Of a DNA stretch of 64,000 nucleotides, positions 9,177 to 16,511 are shown in pieces. The DNA is from Prolixibacteraceae bacterium (lineage in GTDB: Bacteria; Bacteroidota; Bacteroidia; Bacteroidales; Prolixibacteraceae). Position 1 is the stretch's first letter. Every line of letters begins with the position of its first letter. The DNA lies in assembly GCA_025355875.1 (NCBI GenBank), contig JANXYV010000126.1, positions 62,001-126,000 on the forward strand. Direction: 5' to 3'. The notes below the pieces were generated by a model, which had not been told where the DNA came from, made no database searches, and saw only the letters and a list, made by a program, of their open reading frames with translations. The translations under genes and the position numbers were made by a program.

Positions 9177-10445
9177 TCATTTGTTGTAAAATATTCGGTA
9201 GATGCGTCCAGCCGTATCGTCTGAAACAAACAGCGACCCGTCAGTTCCCTGGGCCAGTCCGCACGGGCGATGTTTGGCGTCACGCGGACTTTTCACCACA
9301 TCCACTCCGGAAAATCCACTGGCAAATACTTCCCAGTTACCTTCAGGAATCTTTCCTTTAAACGGCACAAAAACAACATAGTAACCTTCTTGCGGCAGTG
9401 GTGCGCGGTTCCATGAACCATGAAAAGCGATAAATGCACCGTTTTTGTATTTCTCCGGAAACATATTTCCAGTATAGAATAAAAGGTCGTTGGGAGCGGT
9501 ATGGGCAGGGAATGCCATGATCGGATCATCGGCTTCCGAGCACCTTCCGGGTTTTTGGCCGTCGCCACCGTATTCCGGAGCCAATACCTTTTTGTTTTGA
9601 GCCGGATCGAAATAACAATATGGCCAGCCAAAATTTGATCCGTCCTCAACCAGCAAAAACTCTTCGGCCGGAAGCACTGCATTTTGAGCATCGGTGTACA
9701 AATCAGGAAATAACTGCGACAGCTGATCGCGGCCATGCTGGACGGCATACAGCTTATTTTCGGTCTTGTTCCAGGTGATTGCCACGGCATTTCTTATTCC
9801 GCTTGCAAACCGATAACCGTCTTTGGCCTGATCTTGGTTCAACTCATCAGCTTTAAAACGCCAGATGCCGGCATGAAGGTCGAGTAGGGGACAGGGATCA
9901 ATTCCGGGAGAACCTTTGGTCCGGTCTTCCTGCTGACATGCATTCGACGGAGCTCCCACGTTTACATACATGTTTCCATCCTGATCGAAGGTTATCGGTT
10001 TGGTTTCATGCTGATTCTGCGGAGAAAAACCACTCGCCACAGTTTCTGCTTTTCCTGAAGGAACCAATTCTCCTTCAGTGAGTTTATACCGGACAATTAC
10101 CGTATCGGCTCCAACATACAGGTAGCCATTGTGCAATCCAATACCCGTTCCGGAGTAAATACCGTGGTATTTGATTAGATCGGCTCTTCCAGTTCCATGC
10201 TGATCGCGCAAACAGACCACTCCGCCGCCATTTTTTACCTTGCTGAGCGAAACATACACATCTCCGTTCGAATTCACGGTGAGATGCCTTGCATTCCCCA
10301 GGTTGTCGGCAAATACCAGTGCTGAAAATCCCTCCGGAAGTTTCAGTCCTGCATGGTTGGCGTCACCTTGATTAATTTTATTGAGATTTGATTGGCAAGC
10401 AAGTAGAAAGGTCAGACCCAATAACCAAAATCGAATTGTTTTCAT
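9177..10445 (-). CDS. PQQ-dependent sugar dehydrogenase (sorbosone dehydrogenase-like), lipoprotein
   Basis: Beta-propeller protein of the glucose/sorbosone dehydrogenase family that oxidises sugars in the periplasm with pyrroloquinoline quinone. The preferred start is the ATG at 10445: it gives a clean lipoprotein signal (FWLLGLTFLLAC) of a 422-residue protein. A TTG eight codons upstream also lies in frame. Propeller features include LPEGFSALVFADNLGNAR near the N-terminus, a hydrophilic GSNFGWPYC segment and the blade sequences EKYKNGAFIAFHGSWNR and DGSLFVSDDTAGRIYRI. It is followed 53 bp later by a cytochrome c lipoprotein, the expected redox partner. PQQ synthesis genes are not in the window, so the cofactor may be scavenged. 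Confidence 0.87.
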   Translation of the reverse strand: MKTIRFWLLGLTFLLACQSNLNKINQGDANHAGLKLPEGFSALVFADNLGNARHLTVNSNGDVYVSLSKVKNGGGVVCLRDQHGTGRADLIKYHGIYSGTGIGLHNGYLYVGADTVIVRYKLTEGELVPSGKAETVASGFSPQNQHETKPITFDQDGNMYVNVGAPSNACQQEDRTKGSPGIDPCPLLDLHAGIWRFKADELNQDQAKDGYRFASGIRNAVAITWNKTENKLYAVQHGRDQLSQLFPDLYTDAQNAVLPAEEFLLVEDGSNFGWPYCYFDPAQNKKVLAPEYGGDGQKPGRCSEADDPIMAFPAHTAPNDLLFYTGNMFPEKYKNGAFIAFHGSWNRAPLPQEGYYVVFVPFKGKIPEGNWEVFASGFSGVDVVKSPRDAKHRPCGLAQGTDGSLFVSDDTAGRIYRIFYNK

Positions 10446-10502
10446 CGGAATAGTATTAAAGGTTTCCAATGAGAACCGAAATCCGGGGTTTTTGTTTAAA
10501 TT

Positions 10503-12311
10503 TTAAATTTTTCCCCTGTTCTTTTTATCCTCATAATACTGAAGTATCGTGTCATCCTGGACTTCCTTCGACAGTGATTCAATCGTGTTCAGCGGAACAT
10601 CGCAAAGATCGAGAACAATCATCCCATCGAGGCAATTATTGAACTTTGGATCAACATTGAAACCGATGATTTTTGCATTCAGTTTGATATATTTTTTCAG
10701 AAGGACTGGCAGTCCTGAATTCATTTCATCCACATCACCGATTAGTTTGTCGAGCGAATTAATGTCATTATCCATCAACTGCATGATTATATTCAGGTTC
10801 TGATCGTCGGTTTTAAACTTGTACGAATTGCGCGGAGTAATGCTTTTGGCCAGTTTCCAGTCGAAATGATGTGCCATCAGGAACTTTATGATCATTCCTT
10901 TGGAATTGGCCGTGTAATCGTCGCTCACGCTTACAGGCCCCAAAAGATAGCGATATTCAGGATTTTTCAGTGTGAAATATAAGATGCCTTTCCACAACAA
11001 AAATAAGGGCATTGGCTTTTTTTGGTATTCTTTCACCACAAACGACCGGCCCAACTCCATGGTTTGTTTCAGCTTATCCTGAAGTCCGTCTTTTATTTTG
11101 AACAGGCTATTGATATAAAATCCCCTGACCCCATATTTTCGGATGATTTCCCCGCCTTTGCCAATTCGGTATGCTCCGGCAATCATTTGGTTTTCGGTGT
11201 CCCAAATAAACATTTGATTATAATATAAATCAAATTCATCCAGATCGATGCTGCGATTCGTCCCTTCGCCTACCTGCCTGAAGGTAATTTCGCGAAGCCT
11301 GCCAATTTCCAGTAGAATATGAGGAATTTGACTGGATGGCGCACAATACACAGCATAATTCTTCATCCTGAACATCAGCAATTCGGAACCTAGATTATCC
11401 AGTTCCTGAACGATCTTTTCCAGTGGTTCCGGATCAGCAATAAGTTCAATTTTTTGCTGGCGTTTCAGTGAATAGTTAAAGAATTTTTTTACTTCAATTT
11501 TTGAACTCAGGAGATATGTTTTGGCCCGCAAGTATCTTCCATACTGATAGATATCTGAAAAATTGTCCTGTTCAGCAACTGAAATGCTGTTTCCAATCCT
11601 GATTTTTACCGGCTTTTTGTGGTAATGTAGAATTTCGGTGGGCAGCTTCATCTTTTTTAAAGAAGAATGAATATTTGCCAGCAGGTAAAACAAACGGCTG
11701 TTATTCCCATTAAAATGGATCGGAATTACCGGAACCTTCATCAATTTTATAAACCTGAGTGTTTGATATTGCCATTGCGAATCGGAAAGTACCCGCGCCG
11801 CATCAAACTGGGAAACTTCACCAGCCGGAAACAAGCAAAGGATACCACCCATCTGGACATGTGCAGAGGCATTCTCAAAACCATTAACCGAATTGCGTCT
11901 GTAGCCCTTTTTCGGTACTGAATCTTCCGAAAGAAAATAATCAGAGATCGGATCGATTTTTTGGAGCAGTTGTGTCGAAACGACCTTCAAATCAGATCGT
12001 ACCTTGCTCAACATCCTGATCAGCAGGATGCCCTCCAATCCTCCAAAAGGATGGTTGCAGATAATGATTGCAGGTCCTGATCTTGGAATCCTTTTATGCA
12101 GCTTATCCTCATCAAAAACTGAGTTAATCTTAAGAATTTTGATCAGGTCTTCAATAAAATCAAGACCTTTTTTATCTCCAATCTCATTGTACACCCGGTT
12201 TAACTTGTCGAACCGAAGCAAAAGCATTAAAAATCGGGCAAATTGCTCTCCACCCAGATAGCTGAGTTTTGGATTTGCTTTCAGAAAATCTTTTGGTTTA
12301 AAAAATTCCAT
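10503..12311 (-). CDS. Bifunctional acyltransferase for aminolipid (glycine/ornithine lipid) synthesis, OlsF/GlsF-like
   Basis: A 602-residue fusion. The N-terminal half (about 60-290) is a PlsC-type lysophospholipid acyltransferase with an IICNHPFGGLEG motif and a FPAGEVSQ segment. The C-terminal half (about 310-600) resembles the hemolysin/OlsB GNAT-like N-acyltransferase (RLREITFRQVGEGTNRSIDL, IAGAYRIGKG). This matches bifunctional OlsF-type enzymes, which N-acylate an amino acid and then O-acylate the lyso-lipid. Bacteroidota commonly make glycine-based lipids this way. The classical HxxxxD motif of PlsC is altered: NHPFGGLEG has no Asp at the fifth position. It acts at the inner face of the membrane. 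It appears to be a single-gene unit. Confidence 0.8.
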   Translation of the reverse strand: MEFFKPKDFLKANPKLSYLGGEQFARFLMLLLRFDKLNRVYNEIGDKKGLDFIEDLIKILKINSVFDEDKLHKRIPRSGPAIIICNHPFGGLEGILLIRMLSKVRSDLKVVSTQLLQKIDPISDYFLSEDSVPKKGYRRNSVNGFENASAHVQMGGILCLFPAGEVSQFDAARVLSDSQWQYQTLRFIKLMKVPVIPIHFNGNNSRLFYLLANIHSSLKKMKLPTEILHYHKKPVKIRIGNSISVAEQDNFSDIYQYGRYLRAKTYLLSSKIEVKKFFNYSLKRQQKIELIADPEPLEKIVQELDNLGSELLMFRMKNYAVYCAPSSQIPHILLEIGRLREITFRQVGEGTNRSIDLDEFDLYYNQMFIWDTENQMIAGAYRIGKGGEIIRKYGVRGFYINSLFKIKDGLQDKLKQTMELGRSFVVKEYQKKPMPLFLLWKGILYFTLKNPEYRYLLGPVSVSDDYTANSKGMIIKFLMAHHFDWKLAKSITPRNSYKFKTDDQNLNIIMQLMDNDINSLDKLIGDVDEMNSGLPVLLKKYIKLNAKIIGFNVDPKFNNCLDGMIVLDLCDVPLNTIESLSKEVQDDTILQYYEDKKNRGKI

Positions 12312-12377
12312 ATTTCGTTTGTAACGATGTTAAAGATCAAAGATAGCATTTTTAGCCTTTAATCAAGGCGCAAGAGT

Positions 12378-12848
12378 TCACGAAGAAGGATCTTTAAGAA
12401 CCCGCAAATCAAATATAAAACGGGTGGTGCTTATGATTTTACAGAATTGAATATCAGTTTGAAGCGGGTTTAAAATGATATTGTACTCATCGGGTATTAT
12501 CACTGAAGGTATTTTAAGTGCAAGGTGTTCCTTTTTTCGCAGAAAGGATGTACCGTAATTTACGGTTTCATTGGTAAAAGGGAAACTATTCCATCCTTTG
12601 ACCAGAACCTTTTGCGGAACTATTTGAATTTCAATTCTATCAGGTATTTCAATTTTCACCAGCAATAAATTGTCAGGGAGATTCTCAAAGCTTGCCACAT
12701 GAACAATCTTTTCCCATGCCGCAAGTGAAGCGTGTTCAGAAGTGTAGATCACTAGATTCCCTTTTTCGTGCCACCTTCCGGGGCCGTACAAGCCGCCCAT
12801 CCCATCCAGGGCAAAATGTTCTTTGTTCGTAATCCTGTAAACAAACAT
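12378..12848 (-). CDS. RES-domain toxin (NAD+-degrading family)
   Basis: A 156-residue RES family protein, the toxin half of RES/Xre modules; characterised members deplete NAD+. The RES landmarks are the N-terminal VYRI Arg, the GLYGPGRWHEKGN segment and YTSEHASLAAWEKIVH with its conserved Glu. Its ATG shares one base with the stop of the upstream gene (TGATG, 12846-12850), so the two are translationally coupled with the antitoxin made first. Length is usual for the family. Both genes are intact and the promoter region carries a perfect palindrome, so the module looks functional. Confidence 0.93.
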   Translation of the reverse strand: MFVYRITNKEHFALDGMGGLYGPGRWHEKGNLVIYTSEHASLAAWEKIVHVASFENLPDNLLLVKIEIPDRIEIQIVPQKVLVKGWNSFPFTNETVNYGTSFLRKKEHLALKIPSVIIPDEYNIILNPLQTDIQFCKIISTTRFIFDLRVLKDPSS

Positions 12849-13234
12849 CAGGCTGAGAATCCGTATTCGATGGCATTCAACTCATCCAGAACAAGCTGAA
12901 TCCCTGAAAATGTGTCGAGGTACGAAACGGGCTTTTCCCCGCCCATCACCTGATTTTCAGAATTCAGCCAATTCCGGAATTTATCGCGGTTACCAAATGT
13001 TTCAATTCCAGATTGAAATAACTTTGCAATGTACAATGCCCGTTCAGAGGGGCCCGGAGCGATCAGTTGCGTGGGTTCCTTTTCCTGAATCGACCGGGTC
13101 GAAATCCTTAAATACGAACTCAATTCCTTTAATGTCAATCCGGATTCGCGGGCAATGGTCAGAAGCATCGATTTCTGGATGCCATTTCTGGCTCCCATCA
13201 GAAAATCCTTTTCTGAAATTTCAAGTGCACTCAT
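12848..13234 (-). CDS. Xre/MbcA/ParS-type antitoxin
   Basis: A 128-residue DNA-binding antitoxin. The N-terminal half holds a helix-turn-helix (ARESGLTLKELSSYLRISTR). The C-terminal half is the MbcA/ParS (DUF2384) toxin-binding domain (ALYIAKLFQSGIETFGN, FRNWLNSENQVMGG, KPVSYLDTFSGIQLVLDEL). Members of this family neutralise RES toxins and repress their own promoter as a complex. The start codon lies 1 bp from a perfect 20-bp inverted repeat (13236-13283), exactly where an autorepression operator is expected. It overlaps the toxin start by one base. Confidence 0.93.
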   Translation of the reverse strand: MSALEISEKDFLMGARNGIQKSMLLTIARESGLTLKELSSYLRISTRSIQEKEPTQLIAPGPSERALYIAKLFQSGIETFGNRDKFRNWLNSENQVMGGEKPVSYLDTFSGIQLVLDELNAIEYGFSA

Positions 13235-13235
13235 A

Positions 13236-13283
13236 ACAAAACGGAATTTATTCGTTCAAAGGTACGAATAAATTCCGTTTTGT
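13236..13283 (-). promoter_or_regulatory. Promoter/operator of the RES-Xre module: perfect 20-bp inverted repeat
   Basis: ACAAAACGGAATTTATTCGT (13236-13255) and its exact reverse complement (13264-13283) flank an 8-nt centre. On the minus strand TACCTTTG (13264-13257), a match to the Bacteroidota -7 element TANNTTTG, sits in that centre. Repressor bound to both arms would bury the promoter. The 5' UTR would be very short because the antitoxin ATG is at 13234. Confidence 0.88.
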
Positions 13284-13334
13284 AGATTCAATGAACTGAT
13301 TTTCTTTCAAAATAAAGTCAAGTTTTAGACAAAA

Positions 13335-13370
13335 AACTAAGGCGATCGTTGAAGAATGATCGCCTTAGTT
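13335..13370 (-). terminator. Rho-independent terminator for the blaI-M56 operon
   Basis: AACTAAGGCGATC and GATCGCCTTAGTT form a perfect 13-bp stem with a 10-nt loop. On the minus strand it is followed by TTTTTTG. It lies about 160 bp past the M56 gene stop and before the toxin-antitoxin promoter. Confidence 0.8.
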
Positions 13371-13526
13371 GGTATTAAAATTAACTGCTTATCTGCTTTA
13401 AACAAGTTGTTTATGCATATAGTACTGATATTGTGAAAGTTGGCAATTATACAATTCATTTTAGTAAATATCATATTATCAATTAGTTAGGCAGTTTGCT
13501 TGTGCGAAGCAGACAAGCAGTTAAAA

Positions 13527-15617
13527 TTATTGAAGTATAAAGTCAATTGGGAAGGTAAAAGCAACATCAACTGCTTTCCCACGTTGATAGCCCGGTTTCC
13601 AGTCGGGTAGCGATTTAATGACCCGAATGGCTTCCTGATCAAGGGCCGGGTGAACTGATCTAATCACTTTGGTGTCTCCAATCTTACCATTGCTGGTTAC
13701 TACGAAATTGACATATACAGTTCCCTGAGCTTTATCCTTTTGGGCTTCAGCAGGATATTTTACATGTTTGGCAATAAAATCACGCAGAGCATTGGTTCCA
13801 CCGGGATATTCAGGTATTTCTTCAACTATAATGAAAATCGGTTTGTCATTCCTGACAGAATTATCTTTACCTGATGGAGGAGGAGGTGGCGACACTGAGT
13901 CTGTTTTCTTCAATGTAATCTCAATTGCCCCGTTTTTCCCTTTTTCGCCATACTTTTTCACTGCAAAATCATCTTTTAATACATTCACCGATTCGATTTT
14001 ATCCGGATTTAAACGATTAACTTCAGCTTTTGTGGCTTCCTTGCCATCGATAAACAACAGAGAATTGGTTTTTGAAAAGTCAGCAAATATAGAATCACCT
14101 TTTATCTCTGTTGTTCCATTTTTGAAATCACCCTGAATATTTTTTGCAGTGAAGTTTAGTCCTGATGTTGATTGAGCATTGTCTTTTGATGGTGTTATGA
14201 CAAAATTTCCATTGAGATTTGTACCTGATTCTTTTCCACTACTTGTCGAATTTTTCTTTGTTTTAATCAGGATCACACCATTTTTGCCTTTTTCTCCATA
14301 GGTAGCTTTTGCTGATTCACCTTTTAAAACATCGATCGATTCAATCTTATCCGGACTGATTTTATCCATTTCGCTCTCTTCAATTGATTTTCCATCGAGC
14401 ATAAACAACGGAGGATTTTTTTTATCAAAAGGTGGTGGCGGTGGTGGTGTATTTCCATAGCCAACAACAGTTACCTTGTCGAGATTGATCATTACAGCAT
14501 CCAATTTTATGTCCATTGGCTTCTCAAAATCAGGTTGCACCTTTTTCGACTGAAACCCGACAAAAGAAACCACAATCGGCGAATTATCGGTCATTATTAG
14601 TTTAAAACTACCATTCGCATCGGTAATTGTTCCAATGGTTGTACCGGAAATGATGACTGATGCGCCTTTCAGCGCTTTCCCGTCTTCAGTAACAACTTTC
14701 CCTGTAACAGTTTTTCCTTCAGGAATTACCTGTTGCGTTTCGGTGTTATTACTGCACTGAATAACCTTGTATTCCGGAGCTGCAAAAGCATAGAAAACTC
14801 CCGCTATCAGTGGTAAAACCATTAAAAGCTTAAGTTTTCTGATGGGTGAACTTATAGTTTGTTTCATCATTTTAAATCGTTTTTTGTTGAGTGAATAATT
14901 GAACGAATTGGCCAGTGAAATCACCGGTCCGCCGAACAGTTGGTTCAGCAAAGCCGCACGGTAAATAGCCGGATTGGAACTGCGCCGCAGCGCCCGCTCG
15001 TCGGCCAGGTATTCATGGTTTTGCCTGATCAGGTGGCCATACAGCCAGCTCACCGGGTTAAACCATTGCATCGTGCGAAGGATTTCAAAGAGCAGCAAAT
15101 CGATCCAGTGCTGTTGCCGGATGTGCTCCAGTTCGTGGTTCACAATTTCGTTCGTTTCGGTTTCGTCGATGGAAGGATTGACAAATACGAACGAGAAGAA
15201 TGAAAACGAAGCAGGGTAGGCATCCGTTCGGATCAATTTAGCTGAACTATACAAGCGTTTTTCTGATTTTCGGATAATCCGGAAAACCGGTAGTGTTTGC
15301 CGCAGAATCCGGAATGCCAGGTAAAAAATACCCGCCAGATAAGCCAGCAGAATCAGGTTTTGCGGATTGAAGGATTCTTCCGGAATTACAATTCCCTGAA
15401 CCTGAGGGTCGGAGATTTCAACGGAAGGAACAAGAGGCAGCAAAACTGTAAAATGCCAGGTGAAAAGCGGAAAGATCATGGAGAACAGCATTCCGGAAAC
15501 AAGGTAATACCGGATCAGGGTAAAGAACCGTTCATTCCGGAGAAAAAGCATATAAACCAGTGCAAAACCCGTCAGCCAGACCGACGATTTGAACAAATAA
15601 AGTGCAAATGCTTCCAT
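13527..15617 (-). CDS. BlaR1-like M56 metallopeptidase fused to carboxypeptidase-regulatory, plug-like repeat and TonB C-terminal domains
   Basis: Inner-membrane sensor-protease of 696 residues. Residues about 1-290 are the M56/BlaR1 part: several membrane helices and a zinc motif HELEHIRQQH, with a last helix at LKLLMVLPLIAGVFYAF. Then come a CarboxypepD_reg-like beta domain (about 300-375, GKTVTGKVVTEDGKALKGAS) and two related segments of about 50 residues (PDKIESIDVLKGESA...YGEKGKNGVI and PDKIESVNVLKDDFA...YGEKGKNGAI) resembling TonB-receptor plug strands. The end is a TonB_C domain (YPGGTNALRDFIAKHVKYP onward). It starts 11 bp after blaI. This is the Bacteroidota variant of the BlaI/BlaR pair. 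The inducing signal is unknown. Confidence 0.85.
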   Translation of the reverse strand: MEAFALYLFKSSVWLTGFALVYMLFLRNERFFTLIRYYLVSGMLFSMIFPLFTWHFTVLLPLVPSVEISDPQVQGIVIPEESFNPQNLILLAYLAGIFYLAFRILRQTLPVFRIIRKSEKRLYSSAKLIRTDAYPASFSFFSFVFVNPSIDETETNEIVNHELEHIRQQHWIDLLLFEILRTMQWFNPVSWLYGHLIRQNHEYLADERALRRSSNPAIYRAALLNQLFGGPVISLANSFNYSLNKKRFKMMKQTISSPIRKLKLLMVLPLIAGVFYAFAAPEYKVIQCSNNTETQQVIPEGKTVTGKVVTEDGKALKGASVIISGTTIGTITDANGSFKLIMTDNSPIVVSFVGFQSKKVQPDFEKPMDIKLDAVMINLDKVTVVGYGNTPPPPPPFDKKNPPLFMLDGKSIEESEMDKISPDKIESIDVLKGESAKATYGEKGKNGVILIKTKKNSTSSGKESGTNLNGNFVITPSKDNAQSTSGLNFTAKNIQGDFKNGTTEIKGDSIFADFSKTNSLLFIDGKEATKAEVNRLNPDKIESVNVLKDDFAVKKYGEKGKNGAIEITLKKTDSVSPPPPPSGKDNSVRNDKPIFIIVEEIPEYPGGTNALRDFIAKHVKYPAEAQKDKAQGTVYVNFVVTSNGKIGDTKVIRSVHPALDQEAIRVIKSLPDWKPGYQRGKAVDVAFTFPIDFILQ

Positions 15618-15628
15618 GGTTTTTGGTT

Positions 15629-15994
15629 TTAGTCTTTCGACAATTCTTTCCGGGTTTCTTCCATCAATTGTTCCAAATCCTGAATGGTCAGGTCTTTTTC
15701 GCGGGCAAAGAACGATGCCATGGCCGGAAACGAGTTATTGAAATAGCTTTTCATCAATCCGAAAAGCTGCGTTTTTGAATATTCCTCCTTCGTTACCAAA
15801 GGATAATAGACATGCACGTTTCCGTAGGTTTTGTGCGATACAAAATTCTTCTTTTCAAGAATACGAAGTACGGTAGAAACCGTGTTGCGCACGGGTTTTG
15901 GCTCGTCAAAGCGATCGCGGATGTCTTTAACCAGTCCTTCGCCCATTTTCCACAAATGTTGCATCACCTGTTCTTCTGCTTTTGTCAGTTGCAT
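15629..15994 (-). CDS. BlaI/MecI/CopY-family transcriptional repressor
   Basis: Cytosolic winged-helix repressor of 121 residues. The family signature runs through the N-terminus: QLTKAEEQVMQHLWKMGEG, then NTVSTVLRILEKKNFVSHK and the wing region GNVHVYYPLVTKEEY. The C-terminal helices carry the dimer/cleavage region. In BlaI/MecI systems an M56 sensor protease inactivates the repressor; the M56 gene follows 11 bp downstream, so the pair is complete. Two GACTA-N6-TAGTC inverted repeats upstream (16035-16054 and 16077-16092) are probable operators, giving autoregulation of the operon. Confidence 0.93.
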   Translation of the reverse strand: MQLTKAEEQVMQHLWKMGEGLVKDIRDRFDEPKPVRNTVSTVLRILEKKNFVSHKTYGNVHVYYPLVTKEEYSKTQLFGLMKSYFNNSFPAMASFFAREKDLTIQDLEQLMEETRKELSKD

Positions 15995-16034
15995 AGTTTT
16001 ACTTTTAAAATTGTCAATCCTTCACGACAAATAT

Positions 16035-16054
16035 ATGACTATAAAACTAGTCAT
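16035..16054. promoter_or_regulatory. BlaI-type operator 1
   Basis: ATGACTA and TAGTCAT, perfect 7-bp arms around a 6-nt centre, 41 bp upstream of the blaI start. MecI/BlaI sites share a similar short-arm dyad form. Its centre is 40 bp from that of operator 2, about four helical turns. Confidence 0.75.
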
Positions 16055-16076
16055 ACAAATATTTTTGAATAAAAAT

Positions 16077-16092
16077 GACTAAAAATATAGTC
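16077..16092. promoter_or_regulatory. BlaI-type operator 2
   Basis: GACTA and TAGTC around a 6-nt centre (AAAATA). The core sequence and spacing are the same as in operator 1, and the 40-bp centre-to-centre distance puts both on the same DNA face. Confidence 0.7.
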
Positions 16093-16275
16093 GAAGTAAA
16101 AAAGAGGAAAAAGGAAATGGAAAAAAGGAAAATAACTCCAGAGGAGTGAAATATTTGTAGAAATATAAAATCAAAGCTAGAAATCGTCTGCGCTATGAAG
16201 CAGAACAATGCTTTGATCTCATTTCAGACGAAATGGAATCCTAATTAAAAAAAGGTGGCATCAAAAGGATTTATT

Positions 16276-16425
16276 AAAACCTTATTTGTTTGGAAAACCT
16301 TAGTAGCCCTTCATTACCACGATCAGGTTAACCTTATTACCTTATTGAATTAAAGACCATTGATAAGGTTTTTGTAGCGGAAACCTATGTTTTCTACTAA
16401 GGTTTAAAACTGAAAATAAGGTTTT
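16276..16425. repeat. Nested palindromic element D
   Basis: Three arm pairs are nested: AAAACCTTATTT (16276-16287) with AAATAAGGTTTT (16414-16425), AAACCTTAGTAG (16295-16306) with CTACTAAGGTTT (16394-16405), and AACCTTAT (16330-16337) with ATAAGGTT (16363-16370). The first two pairs are perfect 12-mers. All arms share the core ACCTTA. The element fills most of the 517-bp gap between blaI and prfC; I see no gene there. Confidence 0.8.
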
Positions 16426-16456
16426 TGATTTCGATTTCTGATCCATCAAACAACCA

Positions 16457-16495
16457 AATAGAAAAGAGGAAACTTCCCGTTTCCTCTTTTCTATT
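16457..16495 (-). terminator. Terminator downstream of prfC
   Basis: AATAGAAAAGAGGAAAC and GTTTCCTCTTTTCTATT form a perfect 17-bp stem with a 5-nt loop, 17 bp past the prfC stop. The U-tract on the minus strand is short, so it may act partly as a 3'-end stabiliser. Confidence 0.75.
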
Positions 16496-16511
16496 TTCTT
16501 TTTCCTGAAAA

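Noticed and set aside
9293-9790. A 165-residue minus-strand ORF inside the PQQ dehydrogenase gene
   Set aside because: Shifted-frame shadow of the propeller gene, Cys/Ile-rich with no domain.
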